NCBI GenBank assembly: GCA_019750135.1
Contig: JAIEOV010000105.1
Span: 42,875-106,874, forward strand
Direction of reading: 5' to 3'
Source of the DNA: Reyranella sp.
GTDB taxonomy: Bacteria > Pseudomonadota > Alphaproteobacteria > Reyranellales > Reyranellaceae
DNA length: 64,000 nt
Translations under genes and position numbers: made by a program
In this document: piece after piece, positions 16,690 through 25,873 of the stretch
Layout of the letters: every line of letters begins with the position of its first letter
Numbering within the stretch: position 1 is the first letter of the stretch
The notes under the pieces: model-generated
What the model was told of the DNA's origin: nothing
Seen by the model: the letters and a program-made list of their open reading frames with translations, nothing else
The model's database searches: none

Positions 16690-17496
16690 TTAGGGCTTAG
16701 CTCCCGTCAGCTCCAAGCTCAGCGCCCTGAGCTTGCGGCGCGCCTCGGCGTCGTAAGCCTGCGGGTTGGCACGGGCCTCGTTCATGACGTTGAAGTAAAG
16801 CCCGCTCTTGCCCTCGATCCTGGGCGAGACCGCAAGCTGGAGGATCGCCTCCGCGCCGGTCTCGACCTTGCTCATGGGCGAAACGCCGGCGCGGCGCACC
16901 ATGGTGGTGTTCATGTAGGTCGAAGGATGCAGGGCATTGACGATCACGCCCGTGCCCTTCAGCTCATCGGCGAGATCGACGGTGAACAGGATCTGGGCCA
17001 GCTTGCTCTGGCAATAGGCCGCGACGCCGCTGTAGCCCTTGGTCAGCATGACGTCGGAGAAGTCGATGGCTTGCTGGCCCGCCGAGGAGACGTTGACGAT
17101 GCGCGACGGCGCCGCCGCCTTGACCAGCGGCAGCAGCTCGTAGGTCAGCAGGAAGCCCGCGAGATAGTTCACCGCAAAGCGCAGCTCATGGCCGTCGGCG
17201 CTGGTCTGCCGGCCGTTGCCGGCCGTGCCGATGCCGGCGTTGTTGATCAGGAGGTCCAGCCGGTCGGTCGTCTTGCGCACCTCGGCAGCGAGGCGGCGGA
17301 CCTCGGCCAGCGACGCCAGGTCGGCGGCCAGGAAGGTGGCGCTGCTGCCCGCCTGCTCGATCTCCTTGACCAGGGTCTCGCCGCGCTCGCGGTCGCGGCC
17401 GTGCGCGAGCACGCGCCAGCCGTCCTTGCCCAGTGCCCTCGCCACGACGCGGCCGACTCCGTCGGTGGCGCCGGTCACCAATGCCGTCTTCGCCAT
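16690..17496 (-). CDS. Short-chain dehydrogenase/reductase
   Basis: The 268-residue protein has the SDR cofactor motif TGATDGVGR (TGxxxGxG type, residues 8-16), the NNAG motif (LLINNAGIG) and the catalytic Ser, Tyr and Lys: S in NVSSAGQQA and the YCQSK motif. Basic residues after the second strand (HGRDRERG) suggest NADP(H). It resembles retinol-dehydrogenase-like or 'WWOX-like' SDRs, with unknown substrate. The ATG at 17496 is supported by GGAGGA just upstream; earlier in-frame starts run into the divergent amidohydrolase gene. Confidence 0.9.
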   Translation of the reverse strand: MAKTALVTGATDGVGRVVARALGKDGWRVLAHGRDRERGETLVKEIEQAGSSATFLAADLASLAEVRRLAAEVRKTTDRLDLLINNAGIGTAGNGRQTSADGHELRFAVNYLAGFLLTYELLPLVKAAAPSRIVNVSSAGQQAIDFSDVMLTKGYSGVAAYCQSKLAQILFTVDLADELKGTGVIVNALHPSTYMNTTMVRRAGVSPMSKVETGAEAILQLAVSPRIEGKSGLYFNVMNEARANPQAYDAEARRKLRALSLELTGAKP

Positions 17497-17554
17497 GCAG
17501 TCCTCCTCGACGAACCATAGCCGGCGCGCCCGGCATTGACTAAGACTCTCGGCC

Positions 17555-18868
17555 ATGGCGAACAGACTGCACATCCACGGCGCCCAGCTCGTCACCATGG
17601 ACGAGACGCTGGGCGATTTCGCAACGGCCGACATCCTGATCGAGGACGGCACGATCCTGGCCGTCGGCCCGTCGCTCGACGGCAGTGGCGCCGAAACGAT
17701 CGACGGCGCCGGCATGATCGCACTGCCCGGCATCATCGACGCCCATACCTGCCTGTGGCAGACCGTGCTGCGCGGCTACGTGCCCGACCTGTGGCCCGGC
17801 GCCTACTACTCCAAGTTCTTGCCGCTGCGCAGCCGCTACACGGCCGAGGACAATTTCAACGCCGCCTGGATCGGCGCCTTCGAGATGCTGTCCTACGGCA
17901 CGACCACCGTCGTCGACTACTGCCACGACATTCGCAGCCCGGCCTTCGCACCCGCGTCGGTCGCGGCGTTGAAGGAGACCGGCATCCGCCATCTCTTCAC
18001 CTATTCGTTCATGCCGATGGCGCCCAACGAGTTCGCGCGACCCGAGGACCGGCTGGCCGACGGCAAGGACGTCTACGACCGCTTCCACGACTCCAAGGGC
18101 CTGACCACGATCGGCTTCGGCATCGATTCCTGGGGAGCGGCCGGCCTGGAGCAGCAGCTTGCCTTTTCCCGCGACCGCAAGGCGCCGAGCTGCATCCACG
18201 TCAATGAGACCGGCACCATCGACAAGCTCGCCGATGCCGGTCTGCTCGGGCCCGACCTGCTGGTGATCCACGGGAACCTCATTAGCAATCCCGAGCTGGA
18301 GCGCATGGCCGACGCCGGCATGCCGCTCTGCTTCACGCCCACGGCCGACACCCAGGGCACGCCGGCCGATGTCGTGCGCCGCGCCGTCGAGCGCGGCGTC
18401 GACGTAGTGTTCGGCTGCGACATTCCCTGCACCGTGGCGTCGGACACGCTGGGCCAGCTGCGGGTCATGTTCAACGTCCAGGGCTATCTCGATGGCGCCA
18501 TGGAGCGCAGCTTCTCGACCGTGCTGGGCCGCCGCCCGCCAGTGCGGCCGGGGCTGCCGTTACTGACGCCGCGCAACCTGATCGAGACCGCCACCATCAC
18601 CGCCGCACGGGTGCTGGGGATGGCCGACCGCATCGGCTCGCTGACGCCCGGCAAGCGAGCCGACATCGTTTTGGTCCGCAAGGGCCCGTTCGGCGATTCC
18701 GTGGTCGACGATGCCTGCGCCCACGTCCTGCTGCAGACCAGCCCGCGCGACATCGACACGGTGCTGGTCGACGGCCAGGTGAGGATGAGGGCAGGGGCGC
18801 TGCAGGGCTTTGATGCCCAGCGGGCGGTGGCGATGGTGGCTGAGTCGCGCCGACGTATCCTCGACTGA
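17555..18868 (+). CDS. Amidohydrolase-superfamily protein (TRZ/ATZ/cytosine deaminase-like), altered metal motif
   Basis: The 437-residue protein has the amidohydrolase barrel: the start of the first strand GMIALPGIIDAHTCLWQTVLRG, then IHVNETG, VIHGNLIS, GCDIPC and the C-terminal small-domain signature GSLTPGKRADIVLV. Relatives that deaminate or dechlorinate triazines, guanine or methylthioadenosine use His-x-His in the first motif; here it reads His-Thr-Cys, so one metal ligand is Cys. The other His residues (IHV, IHG) and the Asp (GCD) are in place. The gene is divergent from the SDR with 58 bases between and lies 2 bases from the P-loop gene downstream. Confidence 0.82.
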   Translation: MANRLHIHGAQLVTMDETLGDFATADILIEDGTILAVGPSLDGSGAETIDGAGMIALPGIIDAHTCLWQTVLRGYVPDLWPGAYYSKFLPLRSRYTAEDNFNAAWIGAFEMLSYGTTTVVDYCHDIRSPAFAPASVAALKETGIRHLFTYSFMPMAPNEFARPEDRLADGKDVYDRFHDSKGLTTIGFGIDSWGAAGLEQQLAFSRDRKAPSCIHVNETGTIDKLADAGLLGPDLLVIHGNLISNPELERMADAGMPLCFTPTADTQGTPADVVRRAVERGVDVVFGCDIPCTVASDTLGQLRVMFNVQGYLDGAMERSFSTVLGRRPPVRPGLPLLTPRNLIETATITAARVLGMADRIGSLTPGKRADIVLVRKGPFGDSVVDDACAHVLLQTSPRDIDTVLVDGQVRMRAGALQGFDAQRAVAMVAESRRRILD

Positions 18869-18870
18869 CG

Positions 18871-19350
18871 ATGCGCACCCTCTACCTCCTGTGCGGCAAG
18901 ATCGCGGCCGGCAAGTCGACTTTGGCCCGACAGCTTGCCGCGCGGCCCTCGACGCTGCTCATCAGCGAGGACCACTGGACGTCGACCCTCTATCCGGTCG
19001 AGCTCAAGACGATCGACGATTACACCCGGCTGTCCGCGCGCCTGCGGGCCGCCATGACGCCGCATATCGCCGACATTTTACATCAAGGCCTGTCGGTCGT
19101 GCTCGATTTCGCGGCGAACACGCGGCGCCAGCGGGCATGGATGCGCTCGCTGATCGACACCGCCGGGGTGCCGCATGAGCTGCACTATCTCGATCTGTCG
19201 GACGAGCTCTGCAAGCAGCGGCTGCGCCAACGCAATGCCAGCGGCGAGCATCAGTTCCAGGTGAGCGACGCGGAGTTCGAGCAGTTCACCGCTCACTTCG
19301 CCCCGCCGGCGGCGGACGAGGGCTTCAACGTCATCGTCCACAAGCCATGA
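18871..19350 (+). CDS. P-loop ATP-binding protein, probable small kinase
   Basis: The 159-residue protein begins MRTLYLLCGKIAAGKST, a Walker A loop (residues 9-17) placed as in AAA_33/zeta-toxin-like small-molecule kinases. SEDHW (about residue 33) and VVLDFAANTRRQR (about residue 72) occupy the positions of the acceptor-binding and Walker B acids; the latter Asp is present. LCKQRLRQRN looks like the lid with its arginines. It is one domain with no membrane segment. It starts 2 bases after the amidohydrolase stop, so the two are almost surely cotranscribed. The phosphorylated substrate is unknown. Confidence 0.8.
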   Translation: MRTLYLLCGKIAAGKSTLARQLAARPSTLLISEDHWTSTLYPVELKTIDDYTRLSARLRAAMTPHIADILHQGLSVVLDFAANTRRQRAWMRSLIDTAGVPHELHYLDLSDELCKQRLRQRNASGEHQFQVSDAEFEQFTAHFAPPAADEGFNVIVHKP

Positions 19351-19411
19351 GCCGGGCGGAGCGTCCGAATTCGTGCTATAGTTCAGCACCCCTCTCAAGA
19401 AAGAACAATAA

Positions 19412-19609
19412 ATGACGCTCTTCGAGGAACTGAACAGGGTGGCGACACGGATCGCCCCCTACGAGGCGCCGCCTCTCTGCCCATGGTGCGGAGCCGGCCA
19501 TCTGGACGTGATCGAGGAAACCCCCGACCCCAACTTCGGTGCCCTGGGCGTGAGCAGCCTGACCCTGCGCTGCGACGCGCCCGACTGCGGCAGGCTCACC
19601 AAGACCTGA
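19412..19609 (+). CDS. Small zinc-ribbon-like protein
   Basis: The 65-residue ORF contains CPWCGAGH and, 30 residues later, RCDAPDCGRLT, which gives two pairs of cysteines (C-x2-C and C-x4-C) suited to one zinc. It starts MTLFEELNRV, with AAGAAAGAA about 5 bases before the ATG as a weak ribosome binding site. TATAGT at 19377-19382 may be its -10 box. Codon use and G+C at third positions are like those of its neighbours. It has no recognised family; DNA, RNA or protein binding are all possible. Confidence 0.6.
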   Translation: MTLFEELNRVATRIAPYEAPPLCPWCGAGHLDVIEETPDPNFGALGVSSLTLRCDAPDCGRLTKT

Positions 19610-19707
19610 CGTCGAGAGCCGCCGAGCGGTTTCAGGTGGGCGATTCGCTTTTGCGGCCGAACACCTGCTCTGGCTTAATGACCGGACCGATTGAGGGAAT
19701 GGTCACA

Positions 19708-20598
19708 ATGGCCCTTGAGATCGCTGAACTTCATCCGCTCTTTGCCGGCGAAGTGTCGGGCGTCGATTTGACGAAACCGATTTCCGCCGAGGAGGCTGCG
19801 ACGATCGAAGCGGGGATGGACCGCTTTGGCGTGTTCGTGTTCCGCGGCCAGGCCATTTCGGACGAGCAGCAGATCGCCTTCACGCGGAACTTCGGGGAAC
19901 TCGAGAACTACAATACGTCCGGCACGGTGCGAAAGCGGGAGGACAACCGGCTCGGTCCCGGCATGGCCGATCTCTCGAACCTGACCAAGGACGGGAAGAT
20001 CATATCGGCCGACGATCGGGTGTGGTTCTTCAAGCTGGGCGACCGGCTTTGGCATTCGGACAGCTCGTTTCGGCCGATCCCGGCGAAGTACTCGCTGCTG
20101 TCCGGCCGTACTGTTCCGTGCTGGGGCGGCAATACCGAATTCGCCGACATGCGCGCGGCCTACGACGCCCTGGATGATCGGACCAAGGCCGAGGTGGCGG
20201 GGTTGGTCTGCGAGCACTCGTTGCTCTATTCGCGCCAGGCGGTCGGATTCACCGATTTCACACCGGAGGAGATCAGGAATTTTGAACCCGTCCGGCATCC
20301 CCTGGTGCGCGTGCAGAAGGCGACGGGCCGGAAGTCGTTGTACCTGTCGGCGCATGCCGGCGTCATCGTCGGTTGGTCGGTGCCGGAGTCGCGGGCCTTC
20401 CTGCGCGATCTCACCGAGCACGCGACGCGGCCCGAGTTCGTCTACGCTCATTCCTGGCGCCAGCACGATCTGGTGGTGTGGGACAACCGGACCACGATGC
20501 ATCGCGCGCGCCGCTTTGATCGCAATGAAGTGCGCGACATGCGCCGCACGACCCTGGGCGGCGAGGTGCCGATCGTCGGCGTAGGTGCGGGCGGCTGA
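19708..20598 (+). CDS. TauD/TfdA-family 2-oxoglutarate-dependent dioxygenase
   Basis: The 296-residue protein starts IAELHPLFAGEVSGVDLTKP, as in TfdA-like enzymes. The iron ligands are in LWHSDSSF (His-x-Asp) and in TMHRARRFD (distal His); the downstream Arg in MRRTT should bind 2-oxoglutarate. HSDSSFRPIPAKYSLLS is close to that of 2,4-dichlorophenoxyacetate dioxygenase, which hydroxylates the carbon next to an ether oxygen, but many relatives have other substrates such as sulfonates. The ATG at 19708 is chosen for GAGGGA 10 bases upstream; ATGs at 19678 and 19699 are in frame. It ends 2 bases from the convergent amidase. Confidence 0.88.
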   Translation: MALEIAELHPLFAGEVSGVDLTKPISAEEAATIEAGMDRFGVFVFRGQAISDEQQIAFTRNFGELENYNTSGTVRKREDNRLGPGMADLSNLTKDGKIISADDRVWFFKLGDRLWHSDSSFRPIPAKYSLLSGRTVPCWGGNTEFADMRAAYDALDDRTKAEVAGLVCEHSLLYSRQAVGFTDFTPEEIRNFEPVRHPLVRVQKATGRKSLYLSAHAGVIVGWSVPESRAFLRDLTEHATRPEFVYAHSWRQHDLVVWDNRTTMHRARRFDRNEVRDMRRTTLGGEVPIVGVGAGG

Positions 20599-20600
20599 TC

Positions 20601-22013
20601 TCAGTCGATGGGCGGGCGCTTGTCCGCCCAGGGCCGCACCGCTTCGAACGCCGCCGACATCTGCAGCACGCCGAGATCGTCGAACCGCCGGCCGACGATC
20701 TGCAGGCCGACCGGCAATCCATCCTTGGTGAAGCCGCAGGGCACCGACGCCGCTGGGTTCTGCGACAGGTTGAAGGGGTAGGAGAACTCCGCCCACGACA
20801 GCCAGTCCCAGGGATGCTGCGGCCAGTGCCTGGGCTGCAGCAAATCGGCCGGGAAGGCCGCGACCGAGACCGCGGGCGTCACCAGGAAGTCCCAGTCGTC
20901 GAAGAAGTGGGCGATCTCGGCGCAATAGGCGTACTTCACCAGGCGCGTCTTCTGGTAGTCGGCCATGGTGATCTTCGAGCCGGCCTCGATGCAGGCGACG
21001 AAGCCCGGATCCATGCGGTCGCGGAACTCCGGAATCCTCTCCATATGGCGGGTGAAATGCGCCGGCCAGAAGAAGCGGGCGAGCTCCGGGCCCTTCGGCC
21101 CCCACGGCGTCTTCACCTGCTCGACGCGCCAGCCCAGGTCCTTCTCGAAGGCGCCGACGGCCGTGGCGACCAGCTCGGCAACTTCCGGGTCGACGCGGGC
21201 GTGGCCGAGGTCGGGACTGTAGGCGATACGCGGCGCCCGTGGCCGCCGCGCCAGATGGCGCGGATAGTCGGCGGGCTGGGCCTCCAGGCTGGTGTGATCG
21301 TCGGGATGCGGCCCCGCCATGGTGCGCAGCATCAGCGCGGCGTCGGCGACCGTGCGCGTCAGCGGCCCGAGATGCACCGTATGGTCGCTTGCCGCCACCG
21401 GTGACTGCGGTACGCGGCCGTAGGTCGGCTTCAGCCCGAACACGCCGCTGAAATGCGCCGGCATGCGGATCGAGCCCGCGCCGTCGCTGCCCTGGTGCAA
21501 CGGCCCGTAGCCGGCCGCCGCGCCGACACCGGCGCCGGCCGAGGAGGCGCCGGCATTCATGCCATGCTTCCAGGGATTGTGGGTGATGCCGGTCAGCGGG
21601 CTGTTGCTGACGCCCATCCAGCCGAATTCCGGCGTCGTCGTCTTGCCGAGGATGACGGCGCCCGCACCGCGCAGGCGGGAGACCATGGCGTTGTCGGCCG
21701 TCGCGACCTCGCCTCGGCGCAGATGGGTACCGTACTCGGTCTGCATCCCGCGTACGGCCTCGTGGTCCTTGATCGTCACCGGCACGCCGTGCAGCGGCCC
21801 CATCGGCCCGCCCGTGGCCAGGGCGCGGTCGGCGGCCTGCGCCGCGTCCATGGCTTCTTCAGCGGCGAGATAGGCGAAGGCGTTGAGCTTCGGCTCGAGC
21901 CTCTGGATGCGATTCAGGACCGCCGAAGTGATTTCGACAGACGATAGTTTCTTGGCGCGGATGGCGTCGGCCAGCTCGGTCGCCGGGGTGAAGCACAGAT
22001 CGGTCTCGTTCAT
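20601..22013 (-). CDS. Amidase signature family amidohydrolase
   Basis: The 470-residue protein has the amidase signature core: the catalytic Lys in GVPVTIKDHEA (about residue 82), the cis-Ser in GASSAGAGVGAAAGYG and the nucleophile in HQGSDGAGSIRMPA, so the Ser-cisSer-Lys triad is complete. The C-terminal TFPFN-like segment (SYPFNLSQNPAASVPCGF) and GLPVGLQIVG are also typical. The enzyme hydrolyses a carboxamide to acid and ammonia; the substrate is not predictable. It is 25 bases downstream of hyuB on the same strand, suggesting a role in the same pathway, for example hydrolysing a ring-opened ureide or amide. Confidence 0.9.
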   Translation of the reverse strand: MNETDLCFTPATELADAIRAKKLSSVEITSAVLNRIQRLEPKLNAFAYLAAEEAMDAAQAADRALATGGPMGPLHGVPVTIKDHEAVRGMQTEYGTHLRRGEVATADNAMVSRLRGAGAVILGKTTTPEFGWMGVSNSPLTGITHNPWKHGMNAGASSAGAGVGAAAGYGPLHQGSDGAGSIRMPAHFSGVFGLKPTYGRVPQSPVAASDHTVHLGPLTRTVADAALMLRTMAGPHPDDHTSLEAQPADYPRHLARRPRAPRIAYSPDLGHARVDPEVAELVATAVGAFEKDLGWRVEQVKTPWGPKGPELARFFWPAHFTRHMERIPEFRDRMDPGFVACIEAGSKITMADYQKTRLVKYAYCAEIAHFFDDWDFLVTPAVSVAAFPADLLQPRHWPQHPWDWLSWAEFSYPFNLSQNPAASVPCGFTKDGLPVGLQIVGRRFDDLGVLQMSAAFEAVRPWADKRPPID

Positions 22014-22038
22014 GACGAGACCTTATCGCCGACATTGC

Positions 22039-23703
22039 CTAGCGGCGAGCACTGACCTTGCCGTCGGCGACGTCGATCGCCATGGCCGCAGGATCGCGCG
22101 CATCAGGCGCCCCATTGCCGCCGCCGCCCGCGGTCTCGATGACGACGCGGTCGCCGCGCATCAGGGTCGTCATCATCTTGGACGGGATGATTTCCTCGCG
22201 GCCGTCGGCGCGACGGATGACGGCATGGGCCTTGGCGCCCTCGGCGCCGCCCAGCGCGCCCTGCGGCGCGTAGAAGTGGCGTTCGCCGCGATAGGTGAAC
22301 GCGACCTCGCCGTCGAGGATCTCGTACTCCTTGACCACGCCCAGCCCGCCGCGGTGCCGTCCGGCGCCGCCCGAGTCCTGGCGCAGGGCCAGGCGATGGA
22401 CGCGGATCGGTACGTCCATCTCCATGGCCTCGACCGGCAGGTTCATGCAGTTGGTGACGTCGGTCTCGACGACGTCGACGCCGTCGGAGTGCGGACCCGC
22501 GCCGCTGCCGCCGGCGATGAGCTCGCCGGTGACGTAGGGCTTGCCGTCGTGGCGGCCGCCGAAGGCCAGCACCACCAGTTCGCCCGAGCTGTCGGCCGGC
22601 ACGCGCTCGGGCAGAACCTCCTTCAGGGCGCCCAGGATGCAGCCGGTGATGCGCTTGATGGTGGCGGTGCGCGAGTTCACCGGGGCAGGCTCGAGCGGAT
22701 TGACGACGCTACCCTTGGGCAGCTCCAGCGTGATCGGCCGGAAGCAGCCTGCATTGGTCGGGATCTCAGGGTCGGTCACGGCGCGCACGGCGTAGCAGGC
22801 GGCGGCCAGCGCGCCCGACGGCACGCAGTTGAACGGCCCGCGCACCTGCGGCGAGGAGCCGGTGAAGTCGCAGTGGAACGTGCCGTCCTTCACCGTCACC
22901 GCGACCTCGAAGCGGATGCCGGTGTCGAGGTCGATGCCGTCATTGTCGCTGTGGTCGACGTAACGGTAGGTGCCCTCCGGAATGGATTTGAGCGCCGTCC
23001 GCGTCAGGACCTCCGAGCGGTCCAGAAGCTCGTCGAAGATCGCGAGCGCATGGTTGTCCCCGAGATCGGCAGCCAGGGCGGCGATGCGCCGGGCGCCGAC
23101 ATTGCAGGCCGCGAGCTGGGCGTTGAGATCGCCCATGACGGCGTCGGGAATGCGCACGTTCTGGCGGATGATGGCGACGAGCGTCTCGTTGTATTTGCCG
23201 GCGTCGCGGAACTTCAGCGGCGGCAGGCGCAGGCCCTCCTGGAAGATCTCGGTGGCACGGGTCGGGATCGAGCCCGGCGACATGCCGCCGACATCCTGGT
23301 GGTGGGTCATGGTGGCCGAGATCGCGATCGGCCGGTCGTTGAAGAAGATCGGCTGGACGAGCGCGATGTCGGGCAAGTGGGTGCCGCCGAGGTAGGGATC
23401 GTTCATGCAATAGACGTCGCCTGGCCGCATCGTCCCCAGCGGAAACACCTCGATGATCTTCTGGACGACCGGGATGAGCGTGGCGAGATGAATCGGGATT
23501 GCGATCGACTGGGCGAGCGTCTCGCCGCGGATGGTGAACAGGCTGGATGAGGCGTCGAGGCCCTCCTTGACGATCGGCGAGAAGGACGAGCGCAGCAGGG
23601 TCTGCTGCATCTCGTTGGCGATGCCTTCGAGCTTGTTGCGCACCACCTCGACGGTGATCGGGTCGAGTCCGCCTCTCGCGGTCACATCAGGCATGTCCCT
23701 CAT
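22039..23703 (-). CDS. hyuB: Hydantoinase B / oxoprolinase beta-like subunit
   Basis: The 554-residue protein has the HyuB family pattern: DPITVEVVRNKLEGIANEMQ, SSLFTIRGETLAQ, HLATLIPVVQKI, GDVYCMNDPYLGGTHLPDI and, near the C terminus, RQDSGGAGRHRGGLGV. HyuA and HyuB together perform ATP-dependent opening of hydantoin, oxoproline or, in carboxylase relatives, carboxylation of ketones. Its start overlaps the hyuA stop by ATGA, so the subunits are translationally coupled. ATG 23694 is an alternative start three residues later. A second, more divergent pair is at 40264-43949. Confidence 0.92.
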   Translation of the reverse strand: MRDMPDVTARGGLDPITVEVVRNKLEGIANEMQQTLLRSSFSPIVKEGLDASSSLFTIRGETLAQSIAIPIHLATLIPVVQKIIEVFPLGTMRPGDVYCMNDPYLGGTHLPDIALVQPIFFNDRPIAISATMTHHQDVGGMSPGSIPTRATEIFQEGLRLPPLKFRDAGKYNETLVAIIRQNVRIPDAVMGDLNAQLAACNVGARRIAALAADLGDNHALAIFDELLDRSEVLTRTALKSIPEGTYRYVDHSDNDGIDLDTGIRFEVAVTVKDGTFHCDFTGSSPQVRGPFNCVPSGALAAACYAVRAVTDPEIPTNAGCFRPITLELPKGSVVNPLEPAPVNSRTATIKRITGCILGALKEVLPERVPADSSGELVVLAFGGRHDGKPYVTGELIAGGSGAGPHSDGVDVVETDVTNCMNLPVEAMEMDVPIRVHRLALRQDSGGAGRHRGGLGVVKEYEILDGEVAFTYRGERHFYAPQGALGGAEGAKAHAVIRRADGREEIIPSKMMTTLMRGDRVVIETAGGGGNGAPDARDPAAMAIDVADGKVSARR

Positions 23704-25757
23704 CCCTCTCGTCGCGTGACGATCAAATTGCCGGCGCCGTCCACCATACAGGACCAGCCCGGCTCGACCAGGGTGGTCGTGTCGGACTGCTGGACGATGG
23801 CGGGGCCGGCGAACGAAAAGCCCTCGGGCAGGGCATTGCGATCGTAGACGGTGGCGGTCACGAATCCGGGCTCGCCTTCGACCATGATCTTGCGCTGGCC
23901 GATTTCCCGGGGGCCGTCAGAAGGGGCAAACCGCATCTCATTGATGACCTCGCTGCCGCCGGCTCGGTGGACCGTGCGCACGCCCACGATCTTGGCCGGA
24001 ATCTCCACGCTGTGGCCGTAGATACGGTCGTGGGCTTCGAGGAAGTCGCGATAGAGGCGGCCCGCGGGATCGGCATCGGCAGGATCGAGCGGGATCTCAA
24101 GATTGTAGGACTGGCCGATGTAGCAGACGTCGGCGAAATAGCTGATCGTGACCTCGGCGGCCTCCGCCTTCTCGGCCGCCATCAGCGCGGCGGCCCGCCG
24201 GTCGATCTCGCCGAGCTTCTCGCGCAGGGCGGTCAGACCGAGTGCCGCAAGCGGCGTGGCGAACTCGGCGGTGATCTCGTGCTCGATCGGTGCCGCCAGC
24301 AGGCCCGCGGCCGACAGCACGCCGGGCAGGCGAGGGACGACGATGCGGCGGATGCCGAGCTCACGCGCCAACGCCGTGGCATGGATGCCGCCGGCGCCGC
24401 CCAGGGGCACGAGGGCGTAGGTGCGTGGGTCGATGCCCTGGCGCACCGAGACCAGGCGGATGCCTTCGGCCATCTGGGCGTTGAGCACGCGATGGATGCC
24501 GAGTGCCGCCTCGGCTGTCGTCATGCCGAGCGGCTTCGCGACCTTGGTGTCGATCGCCTCGACGGCCTTGGCGGGTTCGAGCCGCAGCCGGCCGCCGGCA
24601 AAGAAGTCGGGGTCGAGATAGCCCAGCACGATCGAGGCGTCGGTCACCGTCGCGTTCTCGCCGCCGCGCCCGTAGCAGGCGGGTCCGGGCTCGGAGCCGG
24701 CCGAGTGCGGGCCGACGCGCAATCCCCCCGAGGCGTCGAGATGGGCGATGCTGCCGCCGCCCGCGCCTAGGGTGGTTACATCGACCATGCCCACGCGCAC
24801 GGCATAGCCGCCGATCACGCCCTCGGAGCGCAGCATCGGCTTGCGGCGGCTGATCAGCGCGATGTCGGCCGAGGTGCCGCCGACATCGATCGTGATCAAA
24901 TCGTCGGTCGCTGCCGATGCGCCGACGATCTGCCCGCCGATCACCCCGGCGGCCGGACCGGACAGGAACAGGCGGACCGGCCGCTGGCGGGCGACCTCCG
25001 CGATGGCGAGGCCGCCGCGCGACTGCATGACCTGCAACGGGGCATCGATGCCGGCCTGGGCGAGGCCTTCCCCGAGGCGCGCGAGATAGGTGTCGACCCG
25101 CGGCTTCAGGTAGGCGTCGAAGGCAGTGATGACGGTGCGTTCGTATTCGCGGAACGCCGGGTCAACCTCGTGGGAGAGCGACAGCGCCAGCGTCGGATGG
25201 CGTTTCCGGATCAGCTCCGCGGCGCGGCGCTCGTGCACTGGATTGCGGAACGAGAACAGGAACGAGATCGCCAGCGCCTCGACGCCCTCCTGCACCAGCT
25301 CGTCCGCCGCTTTGACGACAGCGGCCTCGTCGAGCGCTGTTAAAACCGCTCCGGACGCATCCAGGCGCTCGGGTATTTCCCGGCGGTAGCGGCGCGGCGC
25401 CAGGAACACCGGCGCCTGGGGATCGAGGATTACGCGATAGACGTCGGTGCGCAGTTGCCGGCCGATCTCCAGCACGTCGCGAAAGCCGGCGGTGGTGAGC
25501 ACGCCGATGCGCGCGCCCTTGCGCTCCAGCACGGCATTGGTGGCGACCGTCGTGCCGTGGGCGAAGCGCCCGATGCGGTCGGCCGAGACACCCCAGCGCT
25601 CGGCCAGCTCGGCGATCGATTTGATGACGGCCACGCTGGGATCGCCGCGGGTCGTGGGCACTTTCAGGACATGCAGCGCCCCGCCGCGCTCGCGGCAGAC
25701 GATGTCGGTGAAGGTGCCGCCGATGTCGACGCCGATCTCGAAGCGGCCCAATTTCAT
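23700..25757 (-). CDS. hyuA: Hydantoinase A / oxoprolinase alpha-like subunit
   Basis: The 685-residue protein begins with an actin-like ATPase loop, VDIGGTFTDIVCRE (residues about 10-23), followed by GRFAHGTTVATNAVLERKGARIG and, in the second half, DVGGTSADIALI and TLGAGGGSIAHLD, all typical of HyuA/OplA. It should bind ATP and phosphorylate the ring amide or carbonyl while HyuB acts on it. It is the first gene of the hyuA-hyuB-amidase operon and divergent from the deacylase gene, with 116 bases between the starts. The G+C-rich gap holds a possible -10 sequence TATAAG on the minus strand (around 25790). Confidence 0.93.
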   Translation of the reverse strand: MKLGRFEIGVDIGGTFTDIVCRERGGALHVLKVPTTRGDPSVAVIKSIAELAERWGVSADRIGRFAHGTTVATNAVLERKGARIGVLTTAGFRDVLEIGRQLRTDVYRVILDPQAPVFLAPRRYRREIPERLDASGAVLTALDEAAVVKAADELVQEGVEALAISFLFSFRNPVHERRAAELIRKRHPTLALSLSHEVDPAFREYERTVITAFDAYLKPRVDTYLARLGEGLAQAGIDAPLQVMQSRGGLAIAEVARQRPVRLFLSGPAAGVIGGQIVGASAATDDLITIDVGGTSADIALISRRKPMLRSEGVIGGYAVRVGMVDVTTLGAGGGSIAHLDASGGLRVGPHSAGSEPGPACYGRGGENATVTDASIVLGYLDPDFFAGGRLRLEPAKAVEAIDTKVAKPLGMTTAEAALGIHRVLNAQMAEGIRLVSVRQGIDPRTYALVPLGGAGGIHATALARELGIRRIVVPRLPGVLSAAGLLAAPIEHEITAEFATPLAALGLTALREKLGEIDRRAAALMAAEKAEAAEVTISYFADVCYIGQSYNLEIPLDPADADPAGRLYRDFLEAHDRIYGHSVEIPAKIVGVRTVHRAGGSEVINEMRFAPSDGPREIGQRKIMVEGEPGFVTATVYDRNALPEGFSFAGPAIVQQSDTTTLVEPGWSCMVDGAGNLIVTRREG

Positions 25758-25873
25758 GATGCGACCTTTGCCATCCGTCGGAAATCTTATAGGGGATCGC
25801 CGGCTTGCGGGACTGGTTTGCCGATGGCAGTTTCGCTGGACTGCGCCGCATCGTCTGCTGAAGGGGAGATGCC

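Noticed and set aside
25769..25829. TGCCATC/GATGGCA inverted repeat between hyuA and the deacylase
   Set aside because: Short arms with 47 bases between are expected by chance in this composition.
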